A DNA stretch of 64,000 nt from Enterobacter sp. BIGb0383 (GTDB lineage Bacteria; Pseudomonadota; Gammaproteobacteria; Enterobacterales; Enterobacteriaceae), in contig NZ_RJKQ01000001.1 in assembly GCF_003751845.1 (NCBI RefSeq), forward strand, positions 930,001 through 994,000, written 5' to 3'. Made by a program: the position numbers and the translations under genes. The notes beneath the pieces were generated by a model. The model was not told the origin of the DNA and searched no databases. It worked only from the letters and a program-made list of their open reading frames with translations. Of this stretch, positions 47,395 through 58,522 are shown piece by piece. How positions within the stretch are numbered: the first letter of the stretch is position 1; each line of letters starts with the position of its first letter.

Positions 47395-48372
47395 TTAGCG
47401 CTTCTTCTTCGGATAGAGATCCTTACGCACGTACGGCTCTTCTTCGCCCGGTTTACGCGTCTTCAGCAGCTTCAGGATCCAGGTGTACTGATCCGGCTGC
47501 GGGGCGACAAAGATCTCGACCTCTTCGTTCATCCGCCGGGCAATTGTTTCGTCATCAGCCGTCATCAGGTCATCCATCGGCGGGCGAATATGAATGCTCA
47601 ACCGATGCGTTTTTCCGTCGTAGACCGGGAATAACGGGACAACCCTCGCACGACAGACTTTCATCAGGCGGCCAATCGCCGGTAGCGTTGCCTTATAGGT
47701 GGCAAAGAAATCGACAAACTCGCTGTGCTCGGCACCGTGGTCCTGATCGGGAAGATAGTAGCCCCAGTAGCCCTGCCGTACAGACTGAATAAAAGGTTTG
47801 ATCCCGTCGTTACGCGCATGGAGACGCCCGCCAAACCGGCGACGCACACTGTTCCAGGCATAATCGAAGACTTTATTACCCTGGTTGTGGAACATGGCCG
47901 CCATCGGCTGCCCCTCCGCAGCCATCAGCATCGCCGGAATATCTACCGCCCAGCCGTGTGGCACGAGGAAAATCACGTTTTCACCCTGCGCACGCAGATC
48001 ATCGACGATCTCTTTGCCGTGCCAGTCAACGCGGCCTTCAATGCTTTTCGGTCCACGCAGCGCAAGCTGTGCCATCATCACCATCGACTGGGGCGCGACC
48101 GCAAACATATCGTCGATAATCGCTTCCCGCTCGTCTTCGCTTTTTTCAGGGAAGCAGTAGAGCAGGTTAATCTGCGCGCGGCGGCGAGCACTGCGGGCAT
48201 TACGTCCCACAAAGCGCCCGAGCTTCCCGAGGACAGGATCGCGCAGGGACGCCGGGATCAGGGCAATACCGGCAAAGGCAGCGAGCCCAAGCCAGGCCCC
48301 CCAGTATCCCGGTCGCAGAAAACCGTTTTCAAACTCAGGAATGTATTCAGCGCTGTTTTTTTTCTTTTCCAT
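47395..48372 (-). CDS. lpxM: Lipid A biosynthesis myristoyltransferase LpxM (MsbB)
   Basis: LpxM adds the final secondary acyl chain (myristate in E. coli) to Kdo2-lipid A at the inner membrane. The 325-residue protein has an N-terminal membrane anchor (about 22-42), the catalytic HxxxxD motif as HGWAVD in VIFLVPHGWAVDIPAML, and the conserved YYLPDQDHG segment. The ATG at 48370-48372 gives MEKKKNSAEYIPEF, matching the E. coli N-terminus. It is next to mepM as in E. coli but lies beside chaA instead of pykA. Confidence 0.96.
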   Translation of the reverse strand: MEKKKNSAEYIPEFENGFLRPGYWGAWLGLAAFAGIALIPASLRDPVLGKLGRFVGRNARSARRRAQINLLYCFPEKSEDEREAIIDDMFAVAPQSMVMMAQLALRGPKSIEGRVDWHGKEIVDDLRAQGENVIFLVPHGWAVDIPAMLMAAEGQPMAAMFHNQGNKVFDYAWNSVRRRFGGRLHARNDGIKPFIQSVRQGYWGYYLPDQDHGAEHSEFVDFFATYKATLPAIGRLMKVCRARVVPLFPVYDGKTHRLSIHIRPPMDDLMTADDETIARRMNEEVEIFVAPQPDQYTWILKLLKTRKPGEEEPYVRKDLYPKKKR

Positions 48373-48444
48373 GCCTTTTCCGCAGTCGTGCAAAGGGAAA
48401 TATAAAGAGATGACGTTAGTGTAGCGAGGCGTCGGGCTTCAGAC

Positions 48445-48480
48445 AAAAGAAAAAGCCGACGCGGGACGTGCGTCGGCTTT
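48445..48480 (-). terminator. mepM terminator
   Basis: An 11-bp stem formed by AAAGCCGACGC and GCGTCGGCTTT (48453-48463 with 48470-48480), followed on the minus strand by TTCTTTTG. It ends the znuA-side transcript after mepM and precedes the lpxM start. Confidence 0.85.
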
Positions 48481-48493
48481 ATATGGACGAGGT

Positions 48494-49816
48494 TTAATCA
48501 AAACGCAGCTGTGGCAGTACCGTTTTAACCTGCGCCAGATAATCCGTGCGATCGGAGCCGGTCAGACCCTCGGTGCGCGGCAGTTTCGCCGTCAGCGGGT
48601 TGACTACCTGCTGGTTGATCCACACTTCATAATGCAGATGCGGGCCGGTGGAACGGCCGGTATTGCCGGAGAGCGCAATACGATCGCCACGTTTCACTTT
48701 CTGTCCCGGCTTAACCAGGATTTTACGCAGGTGCATATAGCGAGTGGTATAGGTACGACCGTGGCGAATCGCCACATAGTAACCGGCCGCACCGCTACGC
48801 TTCGCGACGACCACCTCACCGTCACCGACAGAAAGAACCGGCGTTCCCTGCGGCATCGCAAAGTCGACCCCTTTATGCGGCGCGACACGCCCGGTCACCG
48901 GGTTAACGCGACGTGGATTAAAGTTGGACGACACGCGGAACTGCTTTGAGGTCGGGAAACGCAGGAAGCCTTTCGCCAGACCGGTACCGTTACGATCGTA
49001 GTACTTGCCGTCTTCGGCACGAATCGCGTAGTAGTCCTTGCCATCTGAACGCAGGCGCACGCCAACCAGCTGGCTCTGCTCACGCTTACCGGCCAGCATT
49101 TCACGCGACATCAGTACCGAGAATTCATCGCCTTTCTTCAGCTTACGGAAGTCCATCTGCCACTGCATGGCTTTGATCACCGAGCTGACTTCACTGCTGG
49201 TCAGGCCGGCGTCGCGGGCGCTGGAGACAAAGCTGCCGCCGACGGTGCCTTTCATCAGGTTATTCACCCAGTCACCCTGCTGCATTTCGCTGCTCATCTT
49301 AAAGCCGTTAGCTTCACGATCGTAGGTGCGGGTTTCGCGGCGCGACATTTCCCAGGTCAGGCGCTGTAATTCACCGCCGTCGGTTAATGTCCAGGAGAGC
49401 TGCTGGCCAATCTTCAGGTTTTTCAGCTCGCTATCGGCAGAGGCCAGCTGGGCGATATCGCTCATGTCGATACCGTACTGATTCAGCACGCTGCTCAGCG
49501 TATCACCGGTGGAGACGACATATTCATGTACGCCCGCTTCACCGGCGGTTTTGTCATCAAGCTCATCCTGCGGGGGAGCTTCTACCTCATCAGGCAGAGT
49601 CTGATCGATAGGCTCGCTCGCTTCCGGCAGCAAAGAGCGGATCTCGTTTTTTTCCAGCTCGATGGTTTTGACGATGGGGGCAGCTTCGGGGTGATAGACG
49701 TAGGGTCGCCATACGGCGACCGCTAAGGTAAGAACAGTCAGCGACCCCAGCATCACGCGGTGGGGTCGTGGCAAATTGTTAAATGCCAGAGCGACAGAGC
49801 GGGCTATCTGTTGCAC
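48494..49816 (-). CDS. mepM: Murein DD-endopeptidase MepM
   Basis: MepM cleaves D-Ala-mDAP cross-links so that new glycan strands can be inserted. The 440-residue protein has an N-terminal membrane anchor (about 20-38), a LysM module (VHEYVVSTGDTLSSVLNQYG, about 95-140), a Csd3-like second domain and a C-terminal LytM/M23 metallopeptidase with HKGVDFAMP and HLHYEVW zinc-binding motifs. Length equals E. coli MepM (YebA). It lies 15 bases downstream of znuA on the same strand, so it may share zinc-responsive transcription with znuA; MepM is a zinc enzyme, which makes this link meaningful. Confidence 0.97.
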   Translation of the reverse strand: MQQIARSVALAFNNLPRPHRVMLGSLTVLTLAVAVWRPYVYHPEAAPIVKTIELEKNEIRSLLPEASEPIDQTLPDEVEAPPQDELDDKTAGEAGVHEYVVSTGDTLSSVLNQYGIDMSDIAQLASADSELKNLKIGQQLSWTLTDGGELQRLTWEMSRRETRTYDREANGFKMSSEMQQGDWVNNLMKGTVGGSFVSSARDAGLTSSEVSSVIKAMQWQMDFRKLKKGDEFSVLMSREMLAGKREQSQLVGVRLRSDGKDYYAIRAEDGKYYDRNGTGLAKGFLRFPTSKQFRVSSNFNPRRVNPVTGRVAPHKGVDFAMPQGTPVLSVGDGEVVVAKRSGAAGYYVAIRHGRTYTTRYMHLRKILVKPGQKVKRGDRIALSGNTGRSTGPHLHYEVWINQQVVNPLTAKLPRTEGLTGSDRTDYLAQVKTVLPQLRFD

Positions 49817-49831
49817 GTATTCACTTCCTCA

Positions 49832-50776
49832 TTATTCTCCTTTCAGGCAGCTCGCATACTGGTCAGATAGCTGGGTCAGGAACTGTGCATAGCTCTCTTT
49901 CCCCAGCTTTATACTGGTCCCGAGGGGATCCAATGTTCCCATTCGAACGGATGTCCCTCGTGCTACGGCTTCGACGACCGCGGGCCTGAACTGTGGCTCA
50001 GCAAAAACGCAGGTTGCTTTTTGCTCAACCAGTTGTGTTCTGATTTCATGTAAACGCTGTGCACCGGGCTGAATCTCCGGGTTCACGGTAAAATGCCCAA
50101 GCGGCGTTAAACCGTAGTGTTTTTCATAGTAGCCGTAGGCGTCATGAAAAACGAAGTAACCTTTCCCTTTCAGCGGCGACAGCGTGGCGGCGACCTGTTT
50201 GTCGGTTGCGGCTAAGTTTGCCTCAAACGTTTTCAGGTTTGCGTTCAGTTTGTCTCTATTTTGCGGCATAAGTTCCACTAATTTGCCGTGGATTGCAACC
50301 GCGGTAGCCCGCGCTATCTCTGGGGAGAGCCACAGGTGCATGTTATAGTCGCCGTGATGGTGATGATCGTCACCTTTTTCATCGTCATGATGATGATGCT
50401 CGTGCTCCTCTTCGTCATTATCGGCCCCTTTCATGAGTAGCGGTTTCACTGCCGCCAGTTCCGCGATGGTGACCTTTTTTTGCTCCGCAACACGCGCTGC
50501 CGGTTTGGCCATAAAGGCTTCCATCTCCGGGCCAATCCAGACCACTAAGTCCGCGTCCTGTAAGCGTTTTACATCGCTCGGACGCAGGGAGTAATCATGT
50601 TCGGAAGCGCCGTCAGGCAGTAAAACCTGGGTATCGGTCACGCCGTCGGCAATGGCCGAGGCAATAAAGCCAACCGGCTTCAGCGACGTGACAACCGCGG
50701 CATCAGCACGTTGTGCTGCGCCACCCCAGAGAGCAACGGATATTGTTGCGAAAAGAAGCGTGTTTTTATGTAACAT
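49832..50776 (-). CDS. znuA: Periplasmic zinc-binding protein ZnuA
   Basis: ZnuA captures Zn2+ in the periplasm and delivers it to ZnuBC. The 314-residue precursor has a signal peptide ending near ADA (about residue 26), the first metal His in [15 protein letters not shown], a charged His-rich loop ([21 protein letters not shown], split across about 120-145) and further ligand His in HLWLSP and [13 protein letters not shown]. The ATG at 50774-50776 ([10 protein letters not shown]) matches E. coli. It is divergent from znuC across a Zur operator. Confidence 0.96.
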   Translation of the reverse strand: MLHKNTLLFATISVALWGGAAQRADAAVVTSLKPVGFIASAIADGVTDTQVLLPDGASEHDYSLRPSDVKRLQDADLVVWIGPEMEAFMAKPAARVAEQKKVTIAELAAVKPLLMKGADNDEEEHEHHHHDDEKGDDHHHHGDYNMHLWLSPEIARATAVAIHGKLVELMPQNRDKLNANLKTFEANLAATDKQVAATLSPLKGKGYFVFHDAYGYYEKHYGLTPLGHFTVNPEIQPGAQRLHEIRTQLVEQKATCVFAEPQFRPAVVEAVARGTSVRMGTLDPLGTSIKLGKESYAQFLTQLSDQYASCLKGE

Positions 50777-50805
50777 AATGCGACTATTCATCGAAATGTG
50801 GGCGA

Positions 50806-50832
50806 TGCGTGTGATATTATAACATTTCGCCC
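50806..50832. promoter_or_regulatory. Zur operator between znuA and znuC
   Basis: The palindromic AT-rich sequence GTGTGATATTATAACATTTC (50809-50828) is identical in its core to the Zur-bound site in the E. coli znuA-znuC spacer. It would repress both divergent transcripts when zinc is plentiful. Confidence 0.85.
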
Positions 50833-50854
50833 CTTATGCAACCCTTCAATTGAT

Positions 50855-51607
50855 ATGACGAATCTGATCACTCTGGAAAATGTCTCGGTCCGCTTTGGGC
50901 AGCGCCGCGTGCTGTCTGATATTTCGCTGAGCTTACGACCCGGTAAAATTTTAACCCTGCTGGGCCCTAACGGCGCAGGTAAATCGACGCTGGTACGCGT
51001 CGTGCTGGGGCTGGTAGCACCGGACACCGGGACGATCAAGCGCGAGGGCCAGCTGCGTATCGGCTATGTGCCGCAGAAACTCTACCTTGACGCCACCCTG
51101 CCCCTTACCGTCAGCCGCTTTATGCGCCTGCGTCCGGGCACGCGCAAAGAGGACATTTTGCCCGCCCTGAAACGCGTGCAGGCCGGACACCTGGTGGACG
51201 CTCCCATGCAGCGCCTTTCCGGCGGCGAAACCCAGCGCGTGCTGCTGGCCCGCGCCCTGCTTAACGCGCCGCAGCTGCTGGTGCTTGACGAGCCGACTCA
51301 GGGCGTAGACGTCAATGGCCAGGTCGCGCTTTACGATCTGATCGATCAGCTGCGCAAGGAGCTTAACTGCGCCGTGCTGATGGTCTCACACGACCTGCAT
51401 CTGGTGATGGCAAAAACTGACGAAGTTCTGTGCCTGAATCACCATATTTGCTGCTCCGGCACCCCTGAAGTGGTGTCGATGCATCCTGAATTTCTCTCTA
51501 TGTTTGGCCCACGCGGGGCTGAACAGCTGGGGATCTATCGCCACCAGCACAATCACCGCCATGATTTACAGGGACGCATTGTGTTACGCCGGGGAAATGG
51601 ACGCTAA
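50855..51607 (+). CDS. znuC: Zinc ABC transporter ATP-binding protein ZnuC
   Basis: The ATPase that powers zinc import through ZnuB. The 250-residue protein has Walker [10 protein letters not shown], signature RLSGGETQR, Walker [11 protein letters not shown] and H-loop VSHDLH; its C-terminus carries a His-rich stretch ([13 protein letters not shown]) that may sense zinc in the cytoplasm, as noted for the family. The ATG at 50855 gives [20 protein letters not shown], the E. coli N-terminus. It shares one base with the znuB start (TAATG). Confidence 0.97.
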   Translation: MTNLITLENVSVRFGQRRVLSDISLSLRPGKILTLLGPNGAGKSTLVRVVLGLVAPDTGTIKREGQLRIGYVPQKLYLDATLPLTVSRFMRLRPGTRKEDILPALKRVQAGHLVDAPMQRLSGGETQRVLLARALLNAPQLLVLDEPTQGVDVNGQVALYDLIDQLRKELNCAVLMVSHDLHLVMAKTDEVLCLNHHICCSGTPEVVSMHPEFLSMFGPRGAEQLGIYRHQHNHRHDLQGRIVLRRGNGR

Positions 51608-52392
51608 TGATTGAACTCTTACTCCCCGGCTGGCTGGCCGGGATGATGCTCGCCTGCGCCGCCGGGCCGCTCGGCTCGTTTGTGGTCTGGCGACGGATGT
51701 CCTATTTCGGTGATACCCTCGCCCACGCCTCGCTGCTTGGCGTGGCCTTTGGTCTGCTGCTCGACGTCAACCCGTTTTACGCGGTGATCGTCGTCACCCT
51801 GGTCCTGGCGGGCGGTCTGGTCTGGCTGGAGAAACGTCCGCATCTGGCGGTCGATACGCTGCTGGGCATTATGGCGCACAGCGCCCTGTCGCTCGGTCTG
51901 GTGGTGGTCAGCCTGATGTCCAATATTCGCGTCGACCTGATGGCCTATCTGTTTGGCGATCTGCTGGCGGTCACGCCGGACGATCTGCTGGCGATTGCCG
52001 CTGGGGTGGCGATCGTCGTGGGGCTGCTACTCTGGCAGTGGCGCAATTTACTGTCGATGACCATCAGCCCGGATCTGGCCTTTGTCGACGGCGTTAAGCT
52101 GCAGCGTCTGAAGCTTATGCTGATGCTGATTACCGCCCTGACCATCGGCGTGGCGATGAAGTTTGTCGGCGCGTTGATTATCACCTCCCTGCTGATCATC
52201 CCGGCCGCAACCGCCCGCCGTTTCGCCCGTACGCCGGAGCAGATGGCCGGTATCGCGGTAGCGGTTGGCATGATTGCGGTGACCGGCGGCCTGACCTTCT
52301 CGGCGTTTTATGATACGCCAGCAGGGCCGTCAGTGGTGCTCTGTGCGGCAGCGCTGTTTATGCTGAGTATGACAAAGAAAGCGGCAAGCTAA
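51607..52392 (+). CDS. znuB: Zinc ABC transporter permease ZnuB
   Basis: Inner-membrane permease of the high-affinity zinc importer. The 261-residue protein has about eight hydrophobic helices typical of the ABC-3 family, opening [23 protein letters not shown] and containing the [14 protein letters not shown] segment. Length and sequence match E. coli ZnuB. It is coupled to znuC by an overlapping stop/start and converges on ruvB. Confidence 0.96.
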   Translation: MIELLLPGWLAGMMLACAAGPLGSFVVWRRMSYFGDTLAHASLLGVAFGLLLDVNPFYAVIVVTLVLAGGLVWLEKRPHLAVDTLLGIMAHSALSLGLVVVSLMSNIRVDLMAYLFGDLLAVTPDDLLAIAAGVAIVVGLLLWQWRNLLSMTISPDLAFVDGVKLQRLKLMLMLITALTIGVAMKFVGALIITSLLIIPAATARRFARTPEQMAGIAVAVGMIAVTGGLTFSAFYDTPAGPSVVLCAAALFMLSMTKKAAS

Positions 52393-52396
52393 CGAC

Positions 52397-52427
52397 GAGT
52401 GTCCCTCTCCCTGAGGAGAGGGAAGCA
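52397..52427. terminator. Hairpin between znuB and ruvB
   Basis: An 8-bp stem CCCTCTCC/GGAGAGGG (52403-52410 with 52415-52422) with a CTGA loop, with further outer pairing GAGTG/CACTC. It lies in the 36-base gap between the two converging genes; T-runs are absent. Confidence 0.55.
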
Positions 52428-52428
52428 C

Positions 52429-53442
<1,014 letters not shown>

Positions 53443-53447
53443 TTACC

Positions 53448-54062
53448 TCACAACGCGGCGCGCAGCGCTTCGCGAATAAGCGTTTCACTGTTGGCATCCG
53501 GACGGGCGATTTTGCTCACCATCCGGCTGGCTTCCTGAGGTTTATAGCCCAGAGCCACCAGCGCGGCAACGGCTTCCTGTTCCGCATCGTCCGCAGGCGA
53601 AACGCTGCCCGGTGTGGTGAGAACCAGATCCGCCGCTGGCGTAAACAGATCGCCATGCAGACCTTTAAAGCGATCTTTCATTTCCACCACCAGACGCTCG
53701 GCGGTTTTTTTGCCAATACCCGGCAGCTTAATCAGTGCTGCAGGCTCTTCACGCTCAACCGCATTCACAAACTGCTGGGCTGACATGCCGGAGAGGATCG
53801 CCAGCGCCAGCTTCGGCCCGACGCCGTTCACCTTAATCAGCTCGCGAAAGAGCGTGCGTTCCTGCTTGTTGTTAAAGCCAAACAGCAGCTGGGCATCTTC
53901 ACGCACCACAAAGTGGGTGAACACGATGGCCTCTTGTCCCGCCTCGGGGAGCTCATAAAAACAGGTCATCGGCATATGCACTTCATAGCCCACGCCGCCT
54001 GCTTCGAGCAGGACCAGCGGAGGTTGTTTTTCGACAATAATGCCTCTGAGTCGGCCTATCAC
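53448..54062 (-). CDS. ruvA: Holliday junction-binding protein RuvA
   Basis: RuvA tetramers bind the four-way junction and load RuvB. The 204-residue protein has an N-terminal OB fold ([20 protein letters not shown]), tandem helix-hairpin-helix motifs ([18 protein letters not shown] and [19 protein letters not shown]) and a C-terminal RuvB-binding domain ([17 protein letters not shown]). It follows a LexA-type operator 56 bases upstream. The yebB gene that lies between ruvC and ruvA in K-12 is absent. Confidence 0.97.
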   Translation of the reverse strand: MIGRLRGIIVEKQPPLVLLEAGGVGYEVHMPMTCFYELPEAGQEAIVFTHFVVREDAQLLFGFNNKQERTLFRELIKVNGVGPKLALAILSGMSAQQFVNAVEREEPAALIKLPGIGKKTAERLVVEMKDRFKGLHGDLFTPAADLVLTTPGSVSPADDAEQEAVAALVALGYKPQEASRMVSKIARPDANSETLIREALRAAL

Positions 54063-54109
54063 ATTATGCTCCTGGTTGAGGGCGGTTTGGTTTCAGTGTC
54101 GGTATAATA

Positions 54110-54136
54110 GAAAAAGGCTGGATAAACATCCAGCCT
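54110..54136 (-). terminator. ruvC terminator hairpin
   Basis: The stem AGGCTGGAT/ATCCAGCCT (54115-54123 with 54128-54136) with a four-base loop lies 10 bases after the ruvC stop and is followed on the minus strand by TTTTTCTATT, so it can act as an intrinsic terminator. Confidence 0.8.
54118..54133 (-). promoter_or_regulatory. LexA box of ruvAB
   Basis: CTG-N10-CAG (CTGGATAAACATCCAG) matches the LexA consensus and closely resembles the known E. coli ruvA operator. A -10-like TATTAT on the minus strand (54103-54108) lies just downstream, so LexA would block ruvAB transcription. The operator is nested in the ruvC terminator stem. Confidence 0.85.
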
Positions 54137-54145
54137 CTTTTATGA

Positions 54146-54667
54146 TTAACGGAGCCGTCCGCGTGCAAGATTAAGCCGCTGGGGGCTCATCTGCGCCGCG
54201 TTCTGGCTCACGTGGCAGTGCGTAATGGCGATAGCCAGCGCATCGGCGGCGTCGGCCTGCGGATTCGCGGGCAGTTTCAGCAGGGTTTTCACCATATGCT
54301 GAACCTGGCTTTTCTCCGCGCTGCCGATACCCACGACGGTTTGCTTGACCTGCCGGGCCGCATACTCAAATACCGGCAAGTCGCAGTTAACCGCGGCGAC
54401 GATAGCCACGCCGCGCGCCTGCCCCAGCTTCAGCGCCGAGTCGGCGTTTTTCGCCATAAAAACCTGCTCGATGGCGAAATAGTCCGGCTGGAACTGGGTA
54501 ATGATCTCCATGACCCCGGCGTAAATCAGCTTCAGCCGCGAGGGCAGATCGTCCACTTTGGTGCGAATACAGCCGCTACCGAGATAGCTAAGCTGTCTGC
54601 CGGTCTGGCGAATCACACCGTAACCGGTGACGCGCGAACCCGGGTCAATACCGAGAATAATCGCCAT
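54146..54667 (-). CDS. ruvC: Holliday junction resolvase RuvC
   Basis: RuvC is the dimeric endonuclease that resolves Holliday junctions bound by RuvAB. The 173-residue protein has the RNase H-like acidic residues in [14 protein letters not shown] (Asp7), [11 protein letters not shown] (Glu near 66) and [14 protein letters not shown] (Asp pair near 138-141). The ATG at 54665-54667 is chosen over a GTG one codon earlier because it gives the E. coli length. It lies downstream of yebC as in E. coli. Confidence 0.97.
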   Translation of the reverse strand: MAIILGIDPGSRVTGYGVIRQTGRQLSYLGSGCIRTKVDDLPSRLKLIYAGVMEIITQFQPDYFAIEQVFMAKNADSALKLGQARGVAIVAAVNCDLPVFEYAARQVKQTVVGIGSAEKSQVQHMVKTLLKLPANPQADAADALAIAITHCHVSQNAAQMSPQRLNLARGRLR

Positions 54668-54704
54668 CACGCGTCTCCGGTCAGTAACGTTTTAGCCAAC
54701 GTCA

Positions 54705-55445
54705 TCAGAGGGTTGCTGCAACCTCGTCAGAAATTTCACCGTTGTGGTAAACCTCCTGCACGTCGTCACAGTCTTCCAGCATATCGATCAGACGCAGCAG
54801 TTTCGGTGCGGTTTCCGCATCCATATCCGCTTTGGTGGACGGGATCATCGACACTTCGGCGTTGTCAGCTTTCAGACCTGCGGCTTCCAGGGCATCGCGC
54901 ACGGCGCCCATCTCTTCCCAGGCGGTGTAAACGTCAATCGCGCCGTCGTCAAAGGTCACAACGTCTTCAGCACCGGCTTCCAGCGCCGCGTCCATAATCA
55001 CATCTTCGTCGCCCGCTTCGAAAGAGATCACCCCTTTCTTGCTGAACAGGTACGCCACGGAACCGTCGGTCCCCAGGTTACCGCCGCACTTGTTGAAGGC
55101 ATGACGCACTTCAGCAACGGTACGGTTACGGTTATCACTGAGGCATTCCACCATAATGGCAGAACCGGCCGGGCCGTAACCTTCATAAATGATGGTTTCC
55201 ATGTTCGCGTCTTCGTCACCGCCCACGCCGCGCGCAATCGCACGGTTGAGGGTGTCACGCGTCATGTTGTTGGACAGGGCTTTATCTATCGCCGCGCGCA
55301 GACGCGGGTTAGATGCCGCATCGCCCCCACCCAGACGGGCTGCAGTGACCAGCTCGCGGATGATTTTGGTGAAGATCTTACCGCGCTTGGCATCCTGTGC
55401 CGCTTTGCGGTGTTTGGTGTTGGCCCATTTACTATGACCTGCCAT
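54705..55445 (-). CDS. yebC: YebC/PmpR family protein
   Basis: A 246-residue protein of the YebC/TACO1 family. Members bind DNA as regulators in some bacteria, and recent work links YebC-type proteins to translation of polyproline stretches; the role of this protein is not shown by sequence alone. Features include the N-terminal [22 protein letters not shown] (basic helix), [21 protein letters not shown] and an acidic C-terminus ending [13 protein letters not shown]. It sits between nudB and ruvC, the conserved arrangement. Confidence 0.95.
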   Translation of the reverse strand: MAGHSKWANTKHRKAAQDAKRGKIFTKIIRELVTAARLGGGDAASNPRLRAAIDKALSNNMTRDTLNRAIARGVGGDEDANMETIIYEGYGPAGSAIMVECLSDNRNRTVAEVRHAFNKCGGNLGTDGSVAYLFSKKGVISFEAGDEDVIMDAALEAGAEDVVTFDDGAIDVYTAWEEMGAVRDALEAAGLKADNAEVSMIPSTKADMDAETAPKLLRLIDMLEDCDDVQEVYHNGEISDEVAATL

Positions 55446-55472
55446 AAATATTTCCTCAAAAAGCGCGCCTGC

Positions 55473-55916
55473 TCAGGCGGCGTTAATTACAAATTCTTCA
55501 ATCGCCTGCCGGTTGCTCCACGATTTGGTTAACGCCGCGGCTGCGGTCGCATCCAGCCATTGCCAGGCCAGATGTTCGCTGATCAGAATCGGACGTTCGT
55601 GGGGCAGCGCAAGACAGAACCAGGATTCCGTATTGCGCTCAATACCCGGCGCATAGCGATGACGCAAATGAGTAAAGATCTCAAACTCTATCGTGCGCTG
55701 ACAGTCGATTAAGGTCAGTTGCTCGCCGGCAACGTCGATATCGACCTCTTCCTTTACTTCGCGCACGGCAGTCTGCGACGCGCTTTCCCCCTCTTCCAGG
55801 CTGCCGGTTACCGACTGCCAGAAATCAGGATCGTCACGTCGCTGCAGCATCAGCACCCGTTTCGTGTCCTGCGCGTAGATCACGACCAGTACCGAGACGG
55901 GTTGCTTAAACGCCAT
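55473..55916 (-). CDS. nudB: Dihydroneopterin triphosphate diphosphatase NudB
   Basis: NudB removes pyrophosphate from dihydroneopterin triphosphate in folate synthesis. The 147-residue protein has the Nudix box in GSLEEGESASQTAVREVKEEV near residues 38-58, with the catalytic EE pair. It is three residues shorter than E. coli NudB at the N-terminus and lies one base after the aspS stop, so the two are co-transcribed. Confidence 0.95.
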   Translation of the reverse strand: MAFKQPVSVLVVIYAQDTKRVLMLQRRDDPDFWQSVTGSLEEGESASQTAVREVKEEVDIDVAGEQLTLIDCQRTIEFEIFTHLRHRYAPGIERNTESWFCLALPHERPILISEHLAWQWLDATAAAALTKSWSNRQAIEEFVINAA

Positions 55917-55917
55917 A

Positions 55918-57690
55918 TCAGTTGTTCTCAGCCTTTTTCACCACTTCGATACCCAGCTCGCTCAGCGAGGTCGGATTGGCGAAGCTCGGCGCTTCGGTCA
56001 TCAGACAGGCAGCCGCGGTGGTTTTCGGGAAGGCAATAACGTCACGAATATTGTCGGTGCCGGTCAGCAGCATGGTCAGGCGATCCAGACCAAAGGCCAG
56101 GCCCGCGTGCGGCGGCGTACCGTATTTCAGCGCGTCCAGCAGGAAGCCAAACTTCTCGCGCTGTTCCTGCTCGTTAATACCGAGGATACCGAAGACGGTC
56201 TGCTGCATTTCGCTGCGGTGAATACGCACCGAACCGCCGCCCACTTCGTAGCCGTTAATAACCATGTCGTAGGCGTTAGCAATGGCCGTTTCCGGCGCGG
56301 CTTTCAGCTCGTCGGCGGTCATGTCGCTCGGCGCGGTGAACGGATGGTGCATTGCGCTCAGGCCGCCTTCGCCGTTTTCCTCGAACATCGGGAAGTCGAT
56401 AACCCACAGCGGCGCCCATTTGGTTTCATCGGTCAGCGCCAGGTCTTTACCCAGCTTCAGACGCAGCGCGCCCAGCGCATCGGCAACCACTTTCTTGCTG
56501 CCCGCGCCGAAGAAGACCATATCGCCGTCCTGCGCACCGGAACGCTCAAGGATCGCTTCCACGATTTCAGCATTCAGGAATTTCGCCACCGGACTGGTGA
56601 TACCTTCAAGACCTTTCGCACGCTCGTTGACTCTAATGTACGCCAGGCCTTTCGCGCCGTAGATCTCGATAAATTTGCCGTACTCGTCAATCTGTTTACG
56701 GCTCAGGGTGGCACCACCCGGAACGCGCAGCACGGCAACGCGGCCTTTGGCATCGTTGGCCGGGCCGGAGAAGACGGCAAACTCAACGTCTTTCAGCAGG
56801 TCAGCGACGTCCACCAGCTCCATCGGGTTACGCAGATCTGGTTTATCGGAGCCGTAACGACGTTCGGCTTCAGCAAAGGTCATGATCGGGAAGTCGCCCA
56901 GATCCACGCCTTTGATCTCCAGCCACAGCTGGCGAACCATCGCTTCCATGATTTCACGCACCTGCGGTGCGGTCATAAAGGAGGTTTCCACGTCGATTTG
57001 GGTAAATTCAGGCTGACGGTCAGCGCGCAGGTCTTCGTCACGGAAGCATTTTACGATCTGATAGTAGCGGTCGAAGCCGGACATCATCAGCAGCTGTTTG
57101 AACAGCTGTGGGGACTGCGGCAGCGCGTAGAATTTGCCTTTATGAACGCGGCTCGGGACCAGATAGTCACGCGCCCCTTCCGGGGTCGCTTTGGTCAGCA
57201 TCGGCGTTTCGATGTCGAGGAAGTTATGGTCATCCATAAAGCGGCGCACGAAGCTGGTGATCTTCGCACGGGTTTTCAGGCGCTGGGCCATTTCCGGACG
57301 ACGCAGGTCAAGGTAGCGGTACTTGAGACGCGCTTCTTCGGTGTTGACGTGATTGGAGTCAAGCGGCAGCGCATCTGAACGGTTAATGATGTTCAGGTCA
57401 GATGCCAGCACTTCAATCGCACCGGTCGCCATGTCGGCGTTAACGTTTTTTTCGTCACGGGCACGCACGGTGCCGGTGACCTGAATGCAGAACTCATTGC
57501 GCAGTTCGGAAGCCAGTTTCAGCGCATCCGCACGATCCGGGTCGAAGAACACCTGAACGATGCCCTCGCGATCGCGCATATCAATAAAAATAAGGCTGCC
57601 GAGATCGCGGCGACGGTTGACCCAACCACACAACGTCACCTGCTGGCCCACGTGGGACTGTCGAAGCTGTCCGCAATATTCTGTACGCAT
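55918..57690 (-). CDS. aspS: Aspartyl-tRNA synthetase
   Basis: AspRS charges tRNA-Asp. The 590-residue class IIb enzyme has an N-terminal OB-fold anticodon-binding domain ([20 protein letters not shown]), motif 2 in [18 protein letters not shown] followed by the QPEFTQID segment, the bacterial insertion domain and motif 3 [15 protein letters not shown]. Length equals E. coli AspS. A TATAAT-type -10 on the minus strand lies at 57793-57798, with a weak TTATCC -35. Confidence 0.98.
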   Translation of the reverse strand: MRTEYCGQLRQSHVGQQVTLCGWVNRRRDLGSLIFIDMRDREGIVQVFFDPDRADALKLASELRNEFCIQVTGTVRARDEKNVNADMATGAIEVLASDLNIINRSDALPLDSNHVNTEEARLKYRYLDLRRPEMAQRLKTRAKITSFVRRFMDDHNFLDIETPMLTKATPEGARDYLVPSRVHKGKFYALPQSPQLFKQLLMMSGFDRYYQIVKCFRDEDLRADRQPEFTQIDVETSFMTAPQVREIMEAMVRQLWLEIKGVDLGDFPIMTFAEAERRYGSDKPDLRNPMELVDVADLLKDVEFAVFSGPANDAKGRVAVLRVPGGATLSRKQIDEYGKFIEIYGAKGLAYIRVNERAKGLEGITSPVAKFLNAEIVEAILERSGAQDGDMVFFGAGSKKVVADALGALRLKLGKDLALTDETKWAPLWVIDFPMFEENGEGGLSAMHHPFTAPSDMTADELKAAPETAIANAYDMVINGYEVGGGSVRIHRSEMQQTVFGILGINEQEQREKFGFLLDALKYGTPPHAGLAFGLDRLTMLLTGTDNIRDVIAFPKTTAAACLMTEAPSFANPTSLSELGIEVVKKAENN

Positions 57691-57955
57691 GAGATATCCC
57701 TTAACTTAGCCGCAGGCCGATTGTCGCCCGCCTTGCAGGCAATACTGTCGCAGCTTTAGCTGAATGTCACAACTGGATGAAAAAAGGCGGCTATTATACT
57801 GAAAATTCGGCCACAGGATAAGAGCGCTGCGGCAAGAAGCGCATTACCTGCACGCTTCTTGCGCATTCTCACAAAAATTAACAAAAAGTGTAAACCCTTC
57901 CGGGCGGTTTACCGCGTAAGGTACGGGTTTAGCCGTTCATTTAACAGGAGTCTAC
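57691..57955. promoter_or_regulatory. aspS-yecD divergent promoter region
   Basis: The 265-base region contains the aspS -10 TATAAT (minus strand, 57793-57798) and a 10-bp perfect inverted repeat GCAAGAAGCG/CGCTTCTTGC (57832-57841 with 57853-57862) with an 11-base loop. The repeat has no T-run and could be an operator. A ribosome site AGGAG precedes yecD. Confidence 0.55.
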
Positions 57956-58522
57956 ATGCTGGAGTTAAACGCAGCCAAAACCGCGCTGGTGGTGATCGAT
58001 CTACAGGAAGGTATTCTGCCATTCGCCGGTGGGCCTTATAGCGCGGATGCCGTGGTCAGCCAGGCCGCACGCCTGGCGGAAAAGTGTCGCGAAGCCGGTT
58101 CGCCGGTATTTCTGGTACGCGTTGGCTGGTCGGCTGATTTTGCCGAAGCCCTGAAACAGCCGGTTGATGCGGCAATGGGCGGACATTCTCTGCCGGACAA
58201 CTGGTGGACCTGGGCGGAGAAGCTCGGCAAAAAAGAGAGCGATATCGAGATCACCAAACGTCAGTGGGGCGCGTTCTACGGCACCGATCTGGAGCTGCAG
58301 CTGCGTCGCCGTGGCATCGAGACCATTCTGCTTTGCGGGATTTCGACCAATATCGGCGTCGAATCCACCGGTCGTAACGCCTGGGAACTGGGCTTTAATC
58401 TGATTGTGGCCGAAGACGCCTGCAGCGCCGCCGACGCGGAGCAACATCAGGGCAGCATGACCCATATCTTCCCGCGTATTGGCCGGGTTCGCACCACCGA
58501 CGAGATCCTCGCCGCGCTATGA
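57956..58522 (+). CDS. yecD: Isochorismatase family hydrolase YecD
   Basis: A 188-residue cysteine hydrolase of the isochorismatase-like superfamily. The Asp-Lys-Cys triad is visible: Asp in [14 protein letters not shown], Lys in [16 protein letters not shown] and Cys in [17 protein letters not shown]. Substrate is unknown. Length and sequence match E. coli YecD. It overlaps yecE by four bases (58519-58522), indicating coupling. Confidence 0.93.
   Translation: MLELNAAKTALVVIDLQEGILPFAGGPYSADAVVSQAARLAEKCREAGSPVFLVRVGWSADFAEALKQPVDAAMGGHSLPDNWWTWAEKLGKKESDIEITKRQWGAFYGTDLELQLRRRGIETILLCGISTNIGVESTGRNAWELGFNLIVAEDACSAADAEQHQGSMTHIFPRIGRVRTTDEILAAL

Noticed and set aside
56107-57378. 423-codon frame opposite aspS
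   Set aside because: An antisense shadow of aspS; composition is not protein-like.
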